A DNA stretch of 64,000 bases from positions 310,001 through 374,000 of the forward strand of contig NZ_JAVFVS010000011.1 of the NCBI RefSeq assembly GCF_030929605.1. Reading direction: 5' to 3'. Below, piece after piece: positions 25,868 through 33,813 of this stretch. This DNA comes from Flavobacterium sp. LHD-80 (lineage in GTDB: Bacteria; Bacteroidota; Bacteroidia; Flavobacteriales; Flavobacteriaceae). The first letter of the stretch is position 1. Each line of letters opens with the position of its first letter. A program made the position numbers and the translations under genes. Below the pieces are notes generated by a model that was not told where the DNA came from, searched no databases, and saw only the letters and a program-made list of their open reading frames with translations.

Positions 25868-26617
25868 CTTTTTTATTAATTCGGATTGTGATTTTTGGTC
25901 CATATTTTCTTTCGGAAGAATCACTTTATAGCCATAATTTTCTTCGATGTAAGTACTTAAAGCACTTAGTTTTTCATTGTCAAAATCGATAAATCGGGTA
26001 AATTCGGCAATTGTTGCAGTTTCATTTCCGTACGTGAATTTTTCGCCCGGTTTTAAAATCCATTTTTGATTGTTGCCTTTTACATTCATCTGAACGCTTC
26101 CTTCATAAAGTTCAACAGTAACTTCTTTTTTGTCTGATTCTTTCACAATAAATGAAGTTCCTAAAACGGTAGTCGTCGTTTCATTGCAGAAAACCTGAAA
26201 TGGATGCTTTTTGTCTTTGGTAACTTTGAAATAAGCCTGACCAATAAGTTCAATTTTTCTGTTTAAAGCAAAATTATTGCCATAAGTAATTTTAGAATTC
26301 GGACTTAATTCAACTTTCGAATCATCTGGCAAGACAACATATTTTATTTTTTGAGTAGAATTTTCAATAACATTTTCAGCCAGAACAACATTTTCTAGTT
26401 GAGGTTTAGTATTGAAATAAAGCCCAGTTCCAATAAGAGCAAATACTAAAACTGCTGCAGCGGCATAATAACGCCAAGGTGCAGTTTTCTTTTTCTTACC
26501 GGCAAAAGTTTTTGAATGGAATTTTTCCCAAGAAGCTTCTTTATCACTTTCTGAATGTGAAGCTGGAGTTTGGTTCCATAATTTTTTAAACTCTTCGTCA
26601 AAGTTGTCTTTATCCAT
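25859..26617 (-). CDS. FecR family anti-sigma factor, C-terminus apparently frameshifted
   Basis: A 252-residue inner-membrane protein. A cytoplasmic N-terminal segment is followed by one transmembrane helix (YYAAAAVLVFALIGTGLYF, about 49-67) and the FecR domain (about 95-195, with VVLPDDSKVELSPNSKITY and VTVELYEGSVQMNV). The frame ends early in the C-terminal STN-like domain, at SELIKKRI. The stop follows a slippery A-AAA-AAG heptamer, and the missing domain end lies in other frames just downstream. FecR proteins hold or activate the ECF sigma factor in response to the receptor. Whether this one is functional is uncertain. Confidence 0.8.
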   Translation of the reverse strand: MDKDNFDEEFKKLWNQTPASHSESDKEASWEKFHSKTFAGKKKKTAPWRYYAAAAVLVFALIGTGLYFNTKPQLENVVLAENVIENSTQKIKYVVLPDDSKVELSPNSKITYGNNFALNRKIELIGQAYFKVTKDKKHPFQVFCNETTTTVLGTSFIVKESDKKEVTVELYEGSVQMNVKGNNQKWILKPGEKFTYGNETATIAEFTRFIDFDNEKLSALSTYIEENYGYKVILPKENMDQKSQSELIKKRI

Positions 26618-26629
26618 GATTTCTTGTGG

Positions 26630-26839
26630 TTAAATTATTTGGCAATGAAATCCTTGTTTATTAAAAACACCATAAACCATTTCCTTGATGTCTCGGTTGG
26701 TTTCGATTCGCAGAATTTTTTCACGACTTTCCGAATCAAATTTTATGATACAATCGGAAATAATGAATTGCAAAAGTGCTACAAGCAAGCTTGCATCTTT
26801 TTTTGTTTTTACATTGGTTTTGTACGCTTCGATATGCAT
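26630..26839 (-). CDS. Small protein between sigma factor and FecR, paralogue of 14928-15137
   Basis: A 69-residue protein starting at ATG 26839 and ending 12 bases before the FecR ATG. Its core (FDSESREKILRIETN) aligns with FDLEDCDNILRID of the 69-residue protein near 15 kb, and both begin with a strand containing YKTNV or FKTSV. A C-terminal GFHCQII strand is also similar in type to the partner's FDCVELE. The N-terminal beta, long helix and two strands suggest a compact alpha/beta fold. Function unknown. Its place inside the FecI-FecR gene pair suggests co-regulation. Confidence 0.6.
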   Translation of the reverse strand: MHIEAYKTNVKTKKDASLLVALLQFIISDCIIKFDSESREKILRIETNRDIKEMVYGVFNKQGFHCQII

Positions 26840-26885
26840 TTTGAGGTCTCGTTTTTATATATAACAAACGAGAATGGAAAAGTTC

Positions 26886-27407
26886 CTAATGCTCTGCGAT
26901 TTTTTTTCGAATAAATTTACTGGCAAGATAAATATGATTGGCAATGGTCTTTTCAGAAAGATCCGTAATTTCTGCAATCTCTTTATAACTAAGGTTTTCC
27001 AGTTTGTGTAAAGTAAATATTTTTTGTTGCTGTTCAGGAAGCTGATTTATGAAAGCGTATAATTTTTCTTTTCTTTCATCAAAAATTACTGAATCAGATT
27101 CTTCTTCCAGAACGTCAATTTGAAAAGTATCAAGCTGTACTATTTTGTTTTCTCGGTTAATATGATTGAGAATGATGTTTTTGCAAATGGTAAATAATTG
27201 TCTGTCAAGCAAAACATCTTCGTTGAGCAGTTCTCTTTTATTGTAAAGACGTAAAAAAGTTTCTTGAACAAAATCATCGGGAGTTAAAACAGAAGAGTCA
27301 AATCGTTTGGCAATGCTTATCAGCTTGTCATAGTAATTGAAATACACCTCTTTGAAGGCGTCTTCATTACCTTTTTTCAAACTTAATATAAACTTTTTAT
27401 TGTCCAT
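26886..27407 (-). CDS. ECF RNA polymerase sigma factor (FecI-like)
   Basis: A 173-residue sigma-70 family factor with region 2 (about 15-80, FNYYDKLISIAKRF and DDFVQETFLRLYN) and region 4 (about 115-165, LPEQQQKIFTLHKLENLSYK and EIAEITDLSEKTIANHIYLA). The length is normal for the ECF group. It heads the operon with the small protein, FecR, receptor and DUF4249 genes and should direct transcription of that operon, and perhaps others, when released by FecR. Confidence 0.93.
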   Translation of the reverse strand: MDNKKFILSLKKGNEDAFKEVYFNYYDKLISIAKRFDSSVLTPDDFVQETFLRLYNKRELLNEDVLLDRQLFTICKNIILNHINRENKIVQLDTFQIDVLEEESDSVIFDERKEKLYAFINQLPEQQQKIFTLHKLENLSYKEIAEITDLSEKTIANHIYLASKFIRKKIAEH

Positions 27408-27769
27408 AACGAAAATATCGCGACTAGCTTTTTTTAACTAGTTTAAACTCATTGGCCTCAATATTATTGCATTCAAAAAGTTGCTAATCGCAATTATGAA
27501 TGTAATAAGTTACAAAGTACCGGAATTAAATTTTATATTTTGACGCAATTGTGGGGAAATGTTACAGTTTTTCGAATATTCTTTTATTGATTTTTTGGTG
27601 TGTTTTAAAAGTTTTGAAGTAGAAGCATTATAAATTTGATTTATCATATTGGTTTGGGTTTTATGGTCTTTTCAAGAAAAAAGGAAATTCGGGATAGTAT
27701 TAGTGAATTTAAGGATGCAGGTTATTTTGCTGGTACTCTTAACTTTGAGTAAATCAAAAATAAATTATT
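27408..27769. other. 362-base divergent intergenic region
   Basis: It separates the sigma factor and the oleate hydratase gene. A perfect -7 box, TAAATTTG, lies at 27631-27638 on the plus strand, with a TTG at 27614-27616 that is closer than usual (14 bases). I see no palindrome or RNA gene. Confidence 0.4.
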
Positions 27770-29710
27770 ATGAGTTCTGACACTTCTAAATTCGATAAAT
27801 TATTAAATGGTTCTTCAGAGTATGGACATGTGAGCCATCAACCAGATTCTAGTAAAGAAATTCAAATCAACACGCCTGAAAAGACAATGCCTTTTTCAGA
27901 TCAGATTGGAAATTATCAGCGAAACAAAGGAATCCCTTTAAAATCTTATAAAGACAGTAAAATTTATATTGTCGGAAGCGGTATAGCAGGAATGGCGGCT
28001 GCGTATTATTTTATTCGTGATGCGCACATTCCTGGTGAGAATATTATTTTTCTTGATCAGCTTCATGTTGATGGAGGATCACTTGATGGCGGAGGAAATG
28101 CTACAGACGGATATATCATCCGTGGAGGACGAGAAATGGATATGACGTATGAAAATCTTTGGGATATATTTCAGGATATTCCAGCTCTAGAGTTGCCAGA
28201 TCCTTACAGTGTTTTAGACGAATATCGTTTAGTAAATGATAACGATCCCAATTATTCTAAAGCAAGATTAATTCATAATCAAGGGCAAATTAAAGATTTC
28301 AGCAAATTTGGATTGGAGAAAAAAGACCAGCTTGCTATTATAAAACTGTTGCTTAAAAAGAAAGAAGAATTGGATGATCTTACCATTGAAGATTATTTTA
28401 GCAAATCGTTCTTGGCTAGTAATTTTTGGTTTTTTTGGCGAACTATGTTTGCTTTTGAAAATTGGCACAGTTTATTAGAATGCAAATTGTATATGCATAG
28501 ATTTCTGCATGCGATCGACGGAATGAAAGATCTTTCGTGTTTGGTTTTCCCAAAATACAATCAGTACGATACTTTTATTACACCTCTACGAAAATTTCTT
28601 CAAAGCAAAGGTGTCCAAATTGATTTGAATACGCTAGTTAAAGATTTGGATATTCATAGTAATATCGAAGGTAAAGTTGTCGAGGCAATTATTACCGAAA
28701 AAAATGGCAAAGAAGAAAGAATAACTGTTGGAAAAGGGAATTATGTAATTGCCACAACAGGATCAATGACAGAAGATACTTTTTATGGAGACAATAAAAC
28801 AGCACCAATTATTGGTTTAGATAATAGCACCAGCGGACAAAGTGCGGGCTGGAAATTATGGAAAAACCTTGCTGCTAAATCTCCGGTTTTTGGTAAGCCT
28901 GATAAATTCTGTGGTAATATTGAAAAATCTTCTTGGGAGTCAGCAACACTAACTTGCAGACCTTCAGCTTTTGTGGATAAAGTAAAAGAGTTATGCGTAA
29001 ATGATCCTTATTCTGGAAAAACAGCAACAGGCGGTATTGTTACAATTAGCGATTCCGGTTGGTTGATGAGTTTTACTTGTAATAGACAACCGCATTTTCC
29101 AGATCAGCCAGATGATATTTTGGTAATTTGGGTTTATGCTCTTTTTATGGATAAACAAGGAGATTATATTAAAAAAACAATGCCAGAATGTTCAGGAAAT
29201 GAGCTTTTGGCCGAATTGGCTTATCATTTAGGTATTATTGATCAATTAGATAATATTGTTGAAAACACAATTGTACGCAGTTCCTTTATGCCTTATATCA
29301 CGTCGATGTTTATGCCGAGAGCAAAAGGCGACCGCCCACAAGTTGTTCCAGAAGGTTGTACAAATTTAGGTTTAGTTGGGCAGTTTGTAGAAACCAATAA
29401 TGATATTGTATTTACAATGGAAAGTTCAGTAAGAACGGCTAGAATTGCGGTTTACGAATTGTTGAACTTGAATAAGCAGGTTCCAGATATAAATCCGTTG
29501 CAATATGATATTCGTCATTTGCTAAAAGCGGCTCAGTCGTTAAATGATTACGAACCAATTGTAGGTGAGGGGCTTTTGAGAAAGTTTTTAAGAGGAACTT
29601 ATTACGAACATCTCCTTGTCGAAAATGCCGAAGATGCCCACGAGCACGAATCATTTTTTACCGAGCAGTTGAATAAACTGAAAGGTTGGATAAGCGGAAT
29701 TCGAGATTAA
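27770..29710 (+). CDS. ohyA: Oleate hydratase
   Basis: A 646-residue FAD enzyme of the myosin-cross-reactive-antigen family that adds water to the cis-9 double bond of oleic acid to give 10-hydroxystearate. The Rossmann motif VGSGIAGMAAAYYF (residues 68-81) binds FAD. GGSLDGGGNATDGYIIRGGR and the following EMDM segment include the conserved Glu involved in catalysis. FPKYNQYDTFITPLRKF and the C-terminal half are typical. No signal peptide is seen. Length matches Elizabethkingia and other family members. Such enzymes detoxify host or plant unsaturated fatty acids. An AraC regulator gene follows. Confidence 0.95.
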   Translation: MSSDTSKFDKLLNGSSEYGHVSHQPDSSKEIQINTPEKTMPFSDQIGNYQRNKGIPLKSYKDSKIYIVGSGIAGMAAAYYFIRDAHIPGENIIFLDQLHVDGGSLDGGGNATDGYIIRGGREMDMTYENLWDIFQDIPALELPDPYSVLDEYRLVNDNDPNYSKARLIHNQGQIKDFSKFGLEKKDQLAIIKLLLKKKEELDDLTIEDYFSKSFLASNFWFFWRTMFAFENWHSLLECKLYMHRFLHAIDGMKDLSCLVFPKYNQYDTFITPLRKFLQSKGVQIDLNTLVKDLDIHSNIEGKVVEAIITEKNGKEERITVGKGNYVIATTGSMTEDTFYGDNKTAPIIGLDNSTSGQSAGWKLWKNLAAKSPVFGKPDKFCGNIEKSSWESATLTCRPSAFVDKVKELCVNDPYSGKTATGGIVTISDSGWLMSFTCNRQPHFPDQPDDILVIWVYALFMDKQGDYIKKTMPECSGNELLAELAYHLGIIDQLDNIVENTIVRSSFMPYITSMFMPRAKGDRPQVVPEGCTNLGLVGQFVETNNDIVFTMESSVRTARIAVYELLNLNKQVPDINPLQYDIRHLLKAAQSLNDYEPIVGEGLLRKFLRGTYYEHLLVENAEDAHEHESFFTEQLNKLKGWISGIRD

Positions 29711-29875
29711 AAAAGCTTAAAATAATAGTTTAATAAAATGGAAATAGGGCATTGGTCTTGTTTCCATTTTTTATTTGCCTTTGCTGTATTAACAATTGTT
29801 ATAGGTAATTATACTTTGAAAATGTGTATTTTTATGCATACCATAGTTTTTTCAGGACAATTTAAGCACTATTTA

Positions 29876-30754
29876 ATGGATCAGACTTACGACAAAATAA
29901 GAGATACATTAGCCCATTTTGAGGTTGACTGCAATTTGCCTTATTATGTATCATCAGGCAAAAAGCAATTGGAATATCCTCAAAAATCCTTTAGAATGGA
30001 TTATTATTCGCTATGTATTTGCACAGAAGGACAAATTACAGTTTCAATTGACGGACAACAATACCAAATAAAACAGTTCAATTTATTAGCGGCAAAACCG
30101 GCAACAAATATCTCTTTTCAAGATAAAAGCGAAGATTTTAGAATGAAACTGCTTTTTTTTGAAAAAGACTTTCTTCTTAAAAATATATCAGATCCGTTTA
30201 TAATTGAAAAGTTGCTTTTTTTTGAAGATAGATTATTTGAAATAATACAGCTTGAGGAACAAGAGTCGAATAGACTAGTCAAACTAATGAAATACCTTGA
30301 GAGTAAAATTAATTTAGATCTCAAATTCAAAGAAGAAATAATAAGAACTTTAATCTTTAATCTGCTTTTAGAAATAGCTGAGTTTTTACCTGCTGAACAA
30401 TCAGAAAACACTATAATCCAGAATAATCCAGGAAATACGTATTTTCAGTTTCTGAATTTGGTTATGGAAAATATAAGTCAGCATAAAAGAGTAAATTATT
30501 ATGCTCAAAAACTACATATATCAAATAAGTATTTGATTCAGATTGTGAAAAAAGCTGTAGACAAAACCCCACACGAAATTATTGATTCTTATTTATTGAA
30601 AGAAGCTGTTGTTTTGTTAGGAAATCCATCGGTCAATATAAGTGATATTGCGTATCGGCTTCGATTCAATTCGGTTTCTGCGTTTGGGCGTTTTTTCAAA
30701 AAACATTCCTCCATTTCTCCCACAGATTATCGCCGACTTCAAAATATGTCGTAA
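29876..30754 (+). CDS. AraC family transcriptional regulator
   Basis: A 292-residue regulator with a cupin-type N-terminal domain (DYYSLCICTEGQITVSIDGQ, then FNLLAAKPATNISF) and a C-terminal AraC DNA-binding domain (about 190-290) containing YAQKLHISNKYLIQIVKKA and ISDIAYRLRFNSVSAFGRFF. I chose ATG 29876 because the 46 residues added by the ATG at 29738 form a hydrophobic stretch foreign to the family. It lies about 165 bases after oleate hydratase on the same strand and may control it in response to fatty acids. That link rests on position. Confidence 0.88.
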   Translation: MDQTYDKIRDTLAHFEVDCNLPYYVSSGKKQLEYPQKSFRMDYYSLCICTEGQITVSIDGQQYQIKQFNLLAAKPATNISFQDKSEDFRMKLLFFEKDFLLKNISDPFIIEKLLFFEDRLFEIIQLEEQESNRLVKLMKYLESKINLDLKFKEEIIRTLIFNLLLEIAEFLPAEQSENTIIQNNPGNTYFQFLNLVMENISQHKRVNYYAQKLHISNKYLIQIVKKAVDKTPHEIIDSYLLKEAVVLLGNPSVNISDIAYRLRFNSVSAFGRFFKKHSSISPTDYRRLQNMS

Positions 30755-30780
30755 TTCTTTGTTATAGATGCGAAATGGTT

Positions 30781-31035
30781 TTATTCCTGCTCTAAATTAT
30801 CAGCAGCAGAAATTTGATCCAATATATTGGTTTGGTTAGGCGAAATATAGTTTTTTACTTCAGGGTTGGTTTCTTTCTTAAAAAGAAGATCTAAGGCGTT
30901 ATATAGTTTTAATAAAACATCTCTGTCTGCTTTTTCAATTTCTAAAGCAGTATTAAAATTAAAAACATAATTGTTAGAATTGCGTACTTCTACTTTTATG
31001 GTTTTTGATGTGATTTTAAATTTGACTATATCCAT
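30781..31035 (-). CDS. Small hypothetical protein
   Basis: An 84-residue protein with beta-strands at the N-terminus (DIVKFKITSKTIKVEVRNS), a central helix with a leucine-rich face (DVLLKLYNALDLLFKK) and an Asn/Gln-rich tail. No signal peptide or known motif. It is transcribed convergently with the AraC gene and upstream of tRNA-Met on the same strand. The coherent strand-helix pattern argues that it is a real gene, but no function can be given. Confidence 0.55.
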   Translation of the reverse strand: MDIVKFKITSKTIKVEVRNSNNYVFNFNTALEIEKADRDVLLKLYNALDLLFKKETNPEVKNYISPNQTNILDQISAADNLEQE

Positions 31036-31164
31036 TTATAGATTACTTAGATTGTAAAATACTGTTTTAATGATGGTCATGTAAATATAACCACAATTCT
31101 GCTATAATTACAAAGTGTTATAAATAAAAAAAACATCACTATTGAAGTGATGTTTTTTACCTAG

Positions 31165-31238
31165 TAGCGAGGACGGGAGTTGAACCCGTGACCTCAGGGT
31201 TATGAATCCTGCGCTCTAACCAACTGAGCTACCTCGCC
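31165..31238 (-). tRNA. tRNA-Met (CAT anticodon)
   Basis: The minus strand folds as a cloverleaf: acceptor GGCGAGG with CCTCGCT and discriminator A, D-arm GCTCAGTTGGTTAGAGC, anticodon loop TTCATAA with CAT at 31204-31202, and T-arm GTCACGGGTTCAACTCCCGT-like. The CCA is not encoded. The full acceptor pairing suggests an elongator Met tRNA. A tRNA-Ile modified to lysidine also has CAT and is not fully excluded. Confidence 0.93.
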
Positions 31239-31391
31239 TGGACTGCAATCATCATGAATTCCTGATTGCGGGTGCAAAGATAGAAATAATATTAAAGCTC
31301 GCAAGCATAAAATGAAGAAAAAAAAATATTTTTAAAAACGCATTGTTTTTGGACATATATTCTTATATTTCGAAAAAATTAAACGCAGCAC

Positions 31392-31784
31392 ATGGATTCA
31401 AAAATACGTTACGAAATCGAGTTCCCGATCAATTCTTCGCCGCAATTATTGTATCAATATATATCAACGCCTTCAGGTTTGTCAGAATGGTTTGCAGACA
31501 ATGTAAATTCAAGAGGCGAATTTTTCACTTTTATCTGGAATGACTCGCAAGAAAAAGCGCGTTTGGCATCTAAAAAAACTGGCGAAAAAGTAAAGTTTAA
31601 ATGGGTTGATGAAAGCAGTAAGGATACTGAGTATTTTTTTGAACTGCATATTTTAGTAGATGAATTAACTAAAGATGTGTCACTTATGGTGGTTGATTTT
31701 GCTGAAAAAGAAGAAGTAGGAGAAGCTAAACAATTGTGGGAGAATCAAATCTCAGATTTGAAACATCTTATTGGTTCTGTTTAG
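31392..31784 (+). CDS. START-like domain protein
   Basis: A 130-residue cytoplasmic protein with the helix-grip pattern of the START/AHSA1-like superfamily: an opening strand (IRYEIEFPINSSPQLLYQYI), the STPSGLSEWFADNV segment and a C-terminal amphipathic helix (QLWENQISDLKHLIG). This short form is common in Flavobacteriaceae and has no known role. It ends 20 bases before a hairpin that doubles as the leader of the aminotransferase gene. Confidence 0.85.
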   Translation: MDSKIRYEIEFPINSSPQLLYQYISTPSGLSEWFADNVNSRGEFFTFIWNDSQEKARLASKKTGEKVKFKWVDESSKDTEYFFELHILVDELTKDVSLMVVDFAEKEEVGEAKQLWENQISDLKHLIGSV

Positions 31785-31804
31785 TATAAAACTATTTTAT
31801 CCCT

Positions 31805-31812
31805 TATATTTG
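31805..31812 (+). promoter_or_regulatory. -7 box of the aminotransferase gene
   Basis: TATATTTG is a perfect TAnnTTTG that abuts the terminator hairpin. No clear -33 TTG. Predicted transcription would begin within or just after the hairpin, so the mRNA leader would be about 20 bases. Confidence 0.5.
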
Positions 31813-31838
31813 CCCTGAACAAAATTCAGGGTTTTTTT
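31813..31838 (+). terminator. Terminator that abuts the next start codon
   Basis: ccctgaa at 31813-31819 and ttcaggg at 31825-31831 form a 7-bp stem followed by T7. The T run ends directly before the ATG region of the aminotransferase gene at 31839. Confidence 0.75.
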
Positions 31839-32675
31839 ATGATCAATTTTAACGGAAACATAGCACACGAAGAAAATATATTAACTCAAAATCGTGCTTT
31901 TTTATACGGCGATGGAGTTTTTGAAACAGTGAAAATTATAAACAATAAAATTTTGTTTGTAGAAGATCATTATTTCCGCTTAATGGCTTCAATGCGTGTT
32001 GTTAGAATGGAAATTCCGATGAATTTTACCATGGAATATTTTGAAGAACAAATTTTAAAACTAGTTCAGGAGAAAAATATTTCGGCATCAGCAAGAGCAA
32101 GAATTACTGTTTTTAGAAATGACGGAGGTTTGTATTTGCCAAAAACAAACGAAGTTTCGTATTTAATTCACGCAACACCTCTTGAAAATACTTTATATGC
32201 TTTAAATACTGCTGTTTATGAAGTTGATTTGTATAAAGACTTCTACGTGACCAAACAATTATTATCGTCGATTAAAACGACAAATAAAATGATTAACGTA
32301 ACAGGAAGTATTTTTGCTCACGAAAACGGTCTGGCAAACTGTATTTTATTGAATGATACAAAAAATGTAGTCGAAGCGCTTCAAGGCAATTTATTTATGC
32401 TTTCAGGCAAAAAACTGATAACGCCTCCAGTTTCTGAAGGATGTTTAAACGGAATTATGCGCAAGCAAATTTTAGCCTTGGCAAAAAAAGTTGAAGGCAT
32501 AGAAGTGGCCGAAGAAATAATTTCGCCGTTTGATCTTCAAAAAGCCGACGAATTATTCTTGACAAATGTAATCACAGGAATACAACCGATAACTAAATAT
32601 CGAAAAAAAGAGTTTACAAGCAATCTAGCTCATTTATTAGTGCAGAAACTAAATGAATCCATTTCTGAAAATTAA
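31839..32675 (+). CDS. Class IV aminotransferase (PLP enzyme)
   Basis: A 278-residue fold-type IV PLP enzyme related to branched-chain aminotransferases and 4-amino-4-deoxychorismate lyase. FLYGDGVFETVKI (about 22-34) is the usual N-terminal motif. The PLP lysine is probably in SSIKTTNKMIN. The cofactor-binding strand NVVEALQGNLFML and the C-terminal DELFLTNVITGIQPI are well conserved. The subclass (transaminase or PabC-like lyase) cannot be settled by eye. Its stop codon overlaps the stop of the convergent YqgE gene by 4 bases. Confidence 0.88.
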   Translation: MINFNGNIAHEENILTQNRAFLYGDGVFETVKIINNKILFVEDHYFRLMASMRVVRMEIPMNFTMEYFEEQILKLVQEKNISASARARITVFRNDGGLYLPKTNEVSYLIHATPLENTLYALNTAVYEVDLYKDFYVTKQLLSSIKTTNKMINVTGSIFAHENGLANCILLNDTKNVVEALQGNLFMLSGKKLITPPVSEGCLNGIMRKQILALAKKVEGIEVAEEIISPFDLQKADELFLTNVITGIQPITKYRKKEFTSNLAHLLVQKLNESISEN

Positions 32676-33232
32676 TTCAGATATGGATTTTCAGGTGCAT
32701 TTGACCAAATAAGATAATCACCGCCAAGCTCAAGAATTTGTTCTTTCCAGAAATGCGTGGTCGATTTCCCGATAATTTTATTTTTGTAATTATTATCAGC
32801 GATGATCCAGGAGTTTCCTTGCATTTCATTTTCAAGCTGATTTTCATCCCAGCCAGTATAGCCTAAGAAAAAACGAATATTATTTTTACTAATAGATCCG
32901 TCGTTTATTAAGTCCTTTGTGGATTCAAAATCACCTCCCCAATAAATTCCATTAGAAATCTCGACACTATTCGGGATCAGTTCTGGAATATTGTGAATGA
33001 AATATAGATTGTCCTGTTCAACAGGGCCTCCGTTGTATATTTTAAAATTGGCATCAATCTCTGGGATTAAATCATTAATAGTGTATTTTAAAGGCTTATT
33101 AATGATAAATCCAATTGATCCTTCTTTGTTATGGTCTGCTAATAAAATTACCGATCTGTTAAAAGATAAATCTCCAATTATTGAAGGCTCGGCAATAAGC
33201 AGGTGTCCTTTTTTTAATTTTTCTGAAATCAT
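32672..33232 (-). CDS. YqgE/AlgH family protein
   Basis: A 186-residue cytoplasmic protein. GHLLIAEPSIIGDLSFNRS and VILLADHNKEGSIGFIINKP are the classic YqgE/AlgH N-terminal motifs, followed by YNGGPVEQDNLYFIH and FFLGYTGWDENQLENEM. Function is not established in the family. I chose the ATG at 33232; the ATG at 33301 adds 23 residues without family similarity. It is convergent with the aminotransferase gene and overlaps it by 4 bases. Confidence 0.92.
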   Translation of the reverse strand: MISEKLKKGHLLIAEPSIIGDLSFNRSVILLADHNKEGSIGFIINKPLKYTINDLIPEIDANFKIYNGGPVEQDNLYFIHNIPELIPNSVEISNGIYWGGDFESTKDLINDGSISKNNIRFFLGYTGWDENQLENEMQGNSWIIADNNYKNKIIGKSTTHFWKEQILELGGDYLIWSNAPENPYLN

Positions 33233-33304
33233 ACGGCTACAATTTTTATTAAATTTAATCATAAAATTTCGAACTGCCCAAAAAAAATCGTTAAACCGCA
33301 CAAA

Positions 33305-33328
33305 AAAACCCTCCTAATGGAGGGTTTT
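33305..33328 (-). terminator. Terminator of the HU gene
   Basis: aaaaccctcc and ggagggtttt form a 10-bp stem with a TAAT loop. The T run lies on the minus strand, downstream of the HU stop. Confidence 0.9.
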
Positions 33329-33360
33329 AATTATATTATAAGTTTAGAGAACTTTCTTAC

Positions 33361-33633
33361 TTAGTTCACTGCACCTTCTAATTCAGCTCCTGCTTTGAAT
33401 TTTACTACATTTTTAGCTGCAATTTTGATAGTTTTTCCTGTTTGAGGGTTTCTACCATCTCTAGCTGCTCTAGCAGATACTGACCAAGATCCGAAACCTA
33501 CTAATGAAATTCTTCCTCCTTTTTTCAAAGTAGTTCCTACATTTCCTAAAAATGACTCTAAAGCTAATTTTGCCGCAGCTTTTGTAATTCCTGCATCAGC
33601 AGCGATAGCATCGATTAATTCTGATTTGTTCAT
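33361..33633 (-). CDS. HU family DNA-binding protein
   Basis: A 90-residue nucleoid protein. The helical N-terminal dimerisation part (MNKSELIDAIAADAGITKAA) and the arm motif RAARDGRNPQTGKTIKIAAK are standard for HU, and the size is normal. It bends DNA without strong sequence specificity. It has its own promoter with good -33 and -7 elements and a strong terminator, as expected for an abundant protein. Confidence 0.97.
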   Translation of the reverse strand: MNKSELIDAIAADAGITKAAAKLALESFLGNVGTTLKKGGRISLVGFGSWSVSARAARDGRNPQTGKTIKIAAKNVVKFKAGAELEGAVN

Positions 33634-33677
33634 AATAATTAGTTATTAATTGTTGGTTAAAAAAAATTGTTAATACA

Positions 33678-33707
33678 CAAATTTAGTAGGAAATCCGTTG
33701 CGTGCAA
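33678..33707 (-). promoter_or_regulatory. Promoter of the HU gene
   Basis: On the minus strand TTG (33707-33705), a 19-base spacer and TAAATTTG (33685-33678) match the Flavobacterium consensus in sequence and spacing. The leader would be about 40 bases. Confidence 0.75.
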
Positions 33708-33813
33708 GTGTTTTCTTTAATTTTAGCAATAATTGTTAATAACTTGCTTTTTTTGTTCATAAAGCATGTTGTTTATCGATGAAAATCAGGTAGAAACCCC
33801 TGTTTTACTGAGG

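Noticed and set aside
29738..29875. Upstream start of the AraC protein after oleate hydratase
   Set aside because: The added 46 residues are hydrophobic and unlike the family; the ATG at 29876 fits better.
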